A stretch of 64,000 bases of DNA from Microtetraspora sp. NBRC 16547. Lineage in GTDB: Bacteria; Actinomycetota; Actinomycetes; Streptosporangiales; Streptosporangiaceae. The stretch lies in assembly GCF_030268965.1 (NCBI RefSeq), contig NZ_BSSE01000023.1, positions 59,841 to 123,840 of the forward strand, in the 5' to 3' direction. This document shows, piece after piece, positions 62,890-64,000 of this stretch (position 1 is the stretch's first letter; each line of letters opens with the position of its first letter). Both the position numbers and the translations under genes were made by a program. The notes under the pieces were generated by a model. The model saw only the letters and a list, made by a program, of their open reading frames with translations, did not search any database and was not told where the DNA came from.

Positions 62890-63308
62890 GGGAGATGAGC
62901 CAGGCGGCTCGCGGCATCAACTGGCTGATCACTGACTTTGTGAACAACGTTCCCGGCGTGGCCCACACGGTGGTGGTGTCGGCGGACGGTCTGCCGCTGG
63001 CGTACTCCGATGGGTTCCCGAAGGACCGGGCGGACCAGTTGGCGGCGGTGGCCGCTGGATTGATCAGTTTGACGCAGGGCGCGTCGCGAGTGTTCGAGGG
63101 CGGCCCGGTCACGCAGACGGTGGTCGAGATGCAGCGCGGGCTGCTTCTGATCATGTCGATCAGTGACGGGTCGTGTCTCGCGGTGCTCGCGTCCGCGGAC
63201 TGCGACATGGGTCTGGTGGCGTACCAGATGACGCTGCTGGTGGATCGTGCGGGACAGGTGCTTACCCCCGCGGTACGCGCCGAGCTCCAGGCGTCCCAGC
63301 CCAGATAA
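62886..63308 (+). CDS. cvnB: Conservon roadblock/LC7 protein CvnB (second copy)
   Basis: 140-aa roadblock/LC7 protein, close to the first copy along its length ([50 protein letters not shown]). The ATG overlaps the cvnA stop (ATGA) and follows AAGGAGG. Confidence 0.95.
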   Translation: MREMSQAARGINWLITDFVNNVPGVAHTVVVSADGLPLAYSDGFPKDRADQLAAVAAGLISLTQGASRVFEGGPVTQTVVEMQRGLLLIMSISDGSCLAVLASADCDMGLVAYQMTLLVDRAGQVLTPAVRAELQASQPR

Positions 63309-63329
63309 AGGTGATGACAGGAGGACGCT

Positions 63330-63767
63330 GTGGCAGGCGGCGGCTGGTCGGATGAGCCCTTCCCGCCGGTGGACGACGCCCACCGGCACTATGGCGGGAC
63401 GAACCCGATTCCCCAACCCGGACCGGCGGAACCGAGTTCACTGGTGCGCCCGTATGCGGTGACCGGTGGGCGTACGGCACCGCGTCTCCAACTCGCGATG
63501 GAGGCGCTCGTGTCCTCCATGACTTCGACCCACCAGGATCTGTCCATCCTCACGCCGGAGCGGCAGGCGATCATCACGCTGTGCCGCCAGATCAGGTCCG
63601 TGGCGGAGGTCTCGGCGATGCTGCGGATCCCGCTGGGCGTGACTCGCGTGGTCATCTCCGATATGGCGGCGGAGGGGCTGGTGCACGTGCACCAGCCGCA
63701 GTTGGAGGCTGGTAAGCCGGATCTGAACTTGCTTGAAAGGGTGCTCAGTGGACTTCGCAGGCTCTAG
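63330..63767 (+). CDS. cvnC: Conservon DUF742 protein CvnC (second copy)
   Basis: 145-aa DUF742 protein with an N-terminal extension of about 25 residues relative to the first copy, then LVRPYAVTGGR and the winged-helix region VRSVAEVSAMLRIPLGVTRVVI. It ends LLERVLSGLRRL, identical in protein and almost identical in DNA to the first copy where it overlaps cvnD. GTG start with AGGAGG upstream. Confidence 0.93.
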   Translation: MAGGGWSDEPFPPVDDAHRHYGGTNPIPQPGPAEPSSLVRPYAVTGGRTAPRLQLAMEALVSSMTSTHQDLSILTPERQAIITLCRQIRSVAEVSAMLRIPLGVTRVVISDMAAEGLVHVHQPQLEAGKPDLNLLERVLSGLRRL

Positions 63768-64000
63768 CCATGGCTCTCAGCGGGGCCTGACCTCGACGAA
63801 GATCGTGGTGGCGGGCGGTTTCGGTGTGGGCAAGACGACGTTCGTCGGCGCGGTCTCGGAGATCATGCCGCTGACGACCGAGGCGGTGATGACCGACGCC
63901 AGCGCCGGCATCGACGACGTGGGCCTGGTTCCGCACAAGACCACGACGACCGTGGCGATGGACTTCGGGCGGGTCTCGCTGGATCAGGATCTGATCCTTT
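63748..64000 (+). CDS. cvnD: Conservon small GTPase CvnD (second copy, cut by window end)
   Basis: The first 84 codons of a CvnD GTPase, with P-loop GGFGVGKTT and the switch region DASAGIDDVGLVPHKTTTTVA. The frame is open to the end of the window. The GTG start lies 20 bp inside cvnC, exactly as in the first copy. Confidence 0.95.
   Translation, partial: MDFAGSSHGSQRGLTSTKIVVAGGFGVGKTTFVGAVSEIMPLTTEAVMTDASAGIDDVGLVPHKTTTTVAMDFGRVSLDQDLIL

Overview
The window is high-GC, densely coded actinobacterial DNA. Evidence for this is the frequent GTG starts, many 4-base GTGA/ATGA overlaps, an F420-dependent LLM-type oxidoreductase, two CvnABCD 'conservon' modules, a CU044_5270-type protein paired with an ECF sigma factor, and a glycine-riboswitch gcvT operon. 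A member of the Streptosporangiales or a close relative is my inference; the genus cannot be fixed from sequence reading alone. No rRNA, tRNA or CRISPR array was seen.

Layout. (1) 170-4877 (-): a branched-chain amino-acid ABC transporter, livK-livG-livF-livH-livM, closed by a hairpin terminator. (2) 5.2-13.1 kb: a secreted PHB-depolymerase-like esterase, a Bcp peroxiredoxin, a DUF3618 protein, a PLP-dependent amino-acid deaminase/aldolase-like protein, two AmaP/DUF6286-like membrane proteins, a membrane glycosyltransferase-like protein and a threonine-aldolase-family protein. Two short tandem-repeat arrays lie between these genes. (3) 13.2-16.3 kb (-): a glycine-riboswitch-controlled operon gcvT-gcvH-sdaA. 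(4) 16.3-24.8 kb: a two-HTH regulator divergent from a large secreted subtilase, then a PadR repressor divergent from an ABC exporter, with a palindromic operator between them. (5) 24.8-32.6 kb: a decayed SDR gene, an LLM oxidoreductase, an IS5-type remnant with a 157-bp MITE, and a gamma-glutamylation pathway operon (glutamine-synthetase-like, aldehyde dehydrogenase, SDR, gamma-glutamyl hydrolase) divergent from a GntR regulator. A ser/thr-kinase remnant follows. (6) 32.7-39.0 kb: a membrane protein, an ECF sigma/CU044_5270 pair, two MFS exporters, an ABC-ATPase fragment and a 16-bp minisatellite. (7) 39.3-47.8 kb: histidine-utilisation genes (hutU plus an RpiR regulator; an allantoate-amidohydrolase-like gene plus hutF), interrupted by a TnpB element. 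The two hut units share a palindromic operator. (8) 48.1-53.3 kb: a group-2 sigma factor, then the nitrogen-sensing operon amt-glnK-glnD. (9) 53.5-64.0 kb: two complete-looking conservons (sensor kinase, roadblock, DUF742, GTPase) flanking a lone PotD-like lipoprotein. The last GTPase runs off the window.

How the genes fit together: nitrogen and amino-acid metabolism dominate. The window covers uptake of branched-chain amino acids, glycine cleavage and serine deamination under glycine control, amine catabolism by gamma-glutamylation, histidine degradation, ammonium uptake and PII signalling. The shared hut operator, the PadR and GntR operators and the riboswitch are all readable from the DNA.
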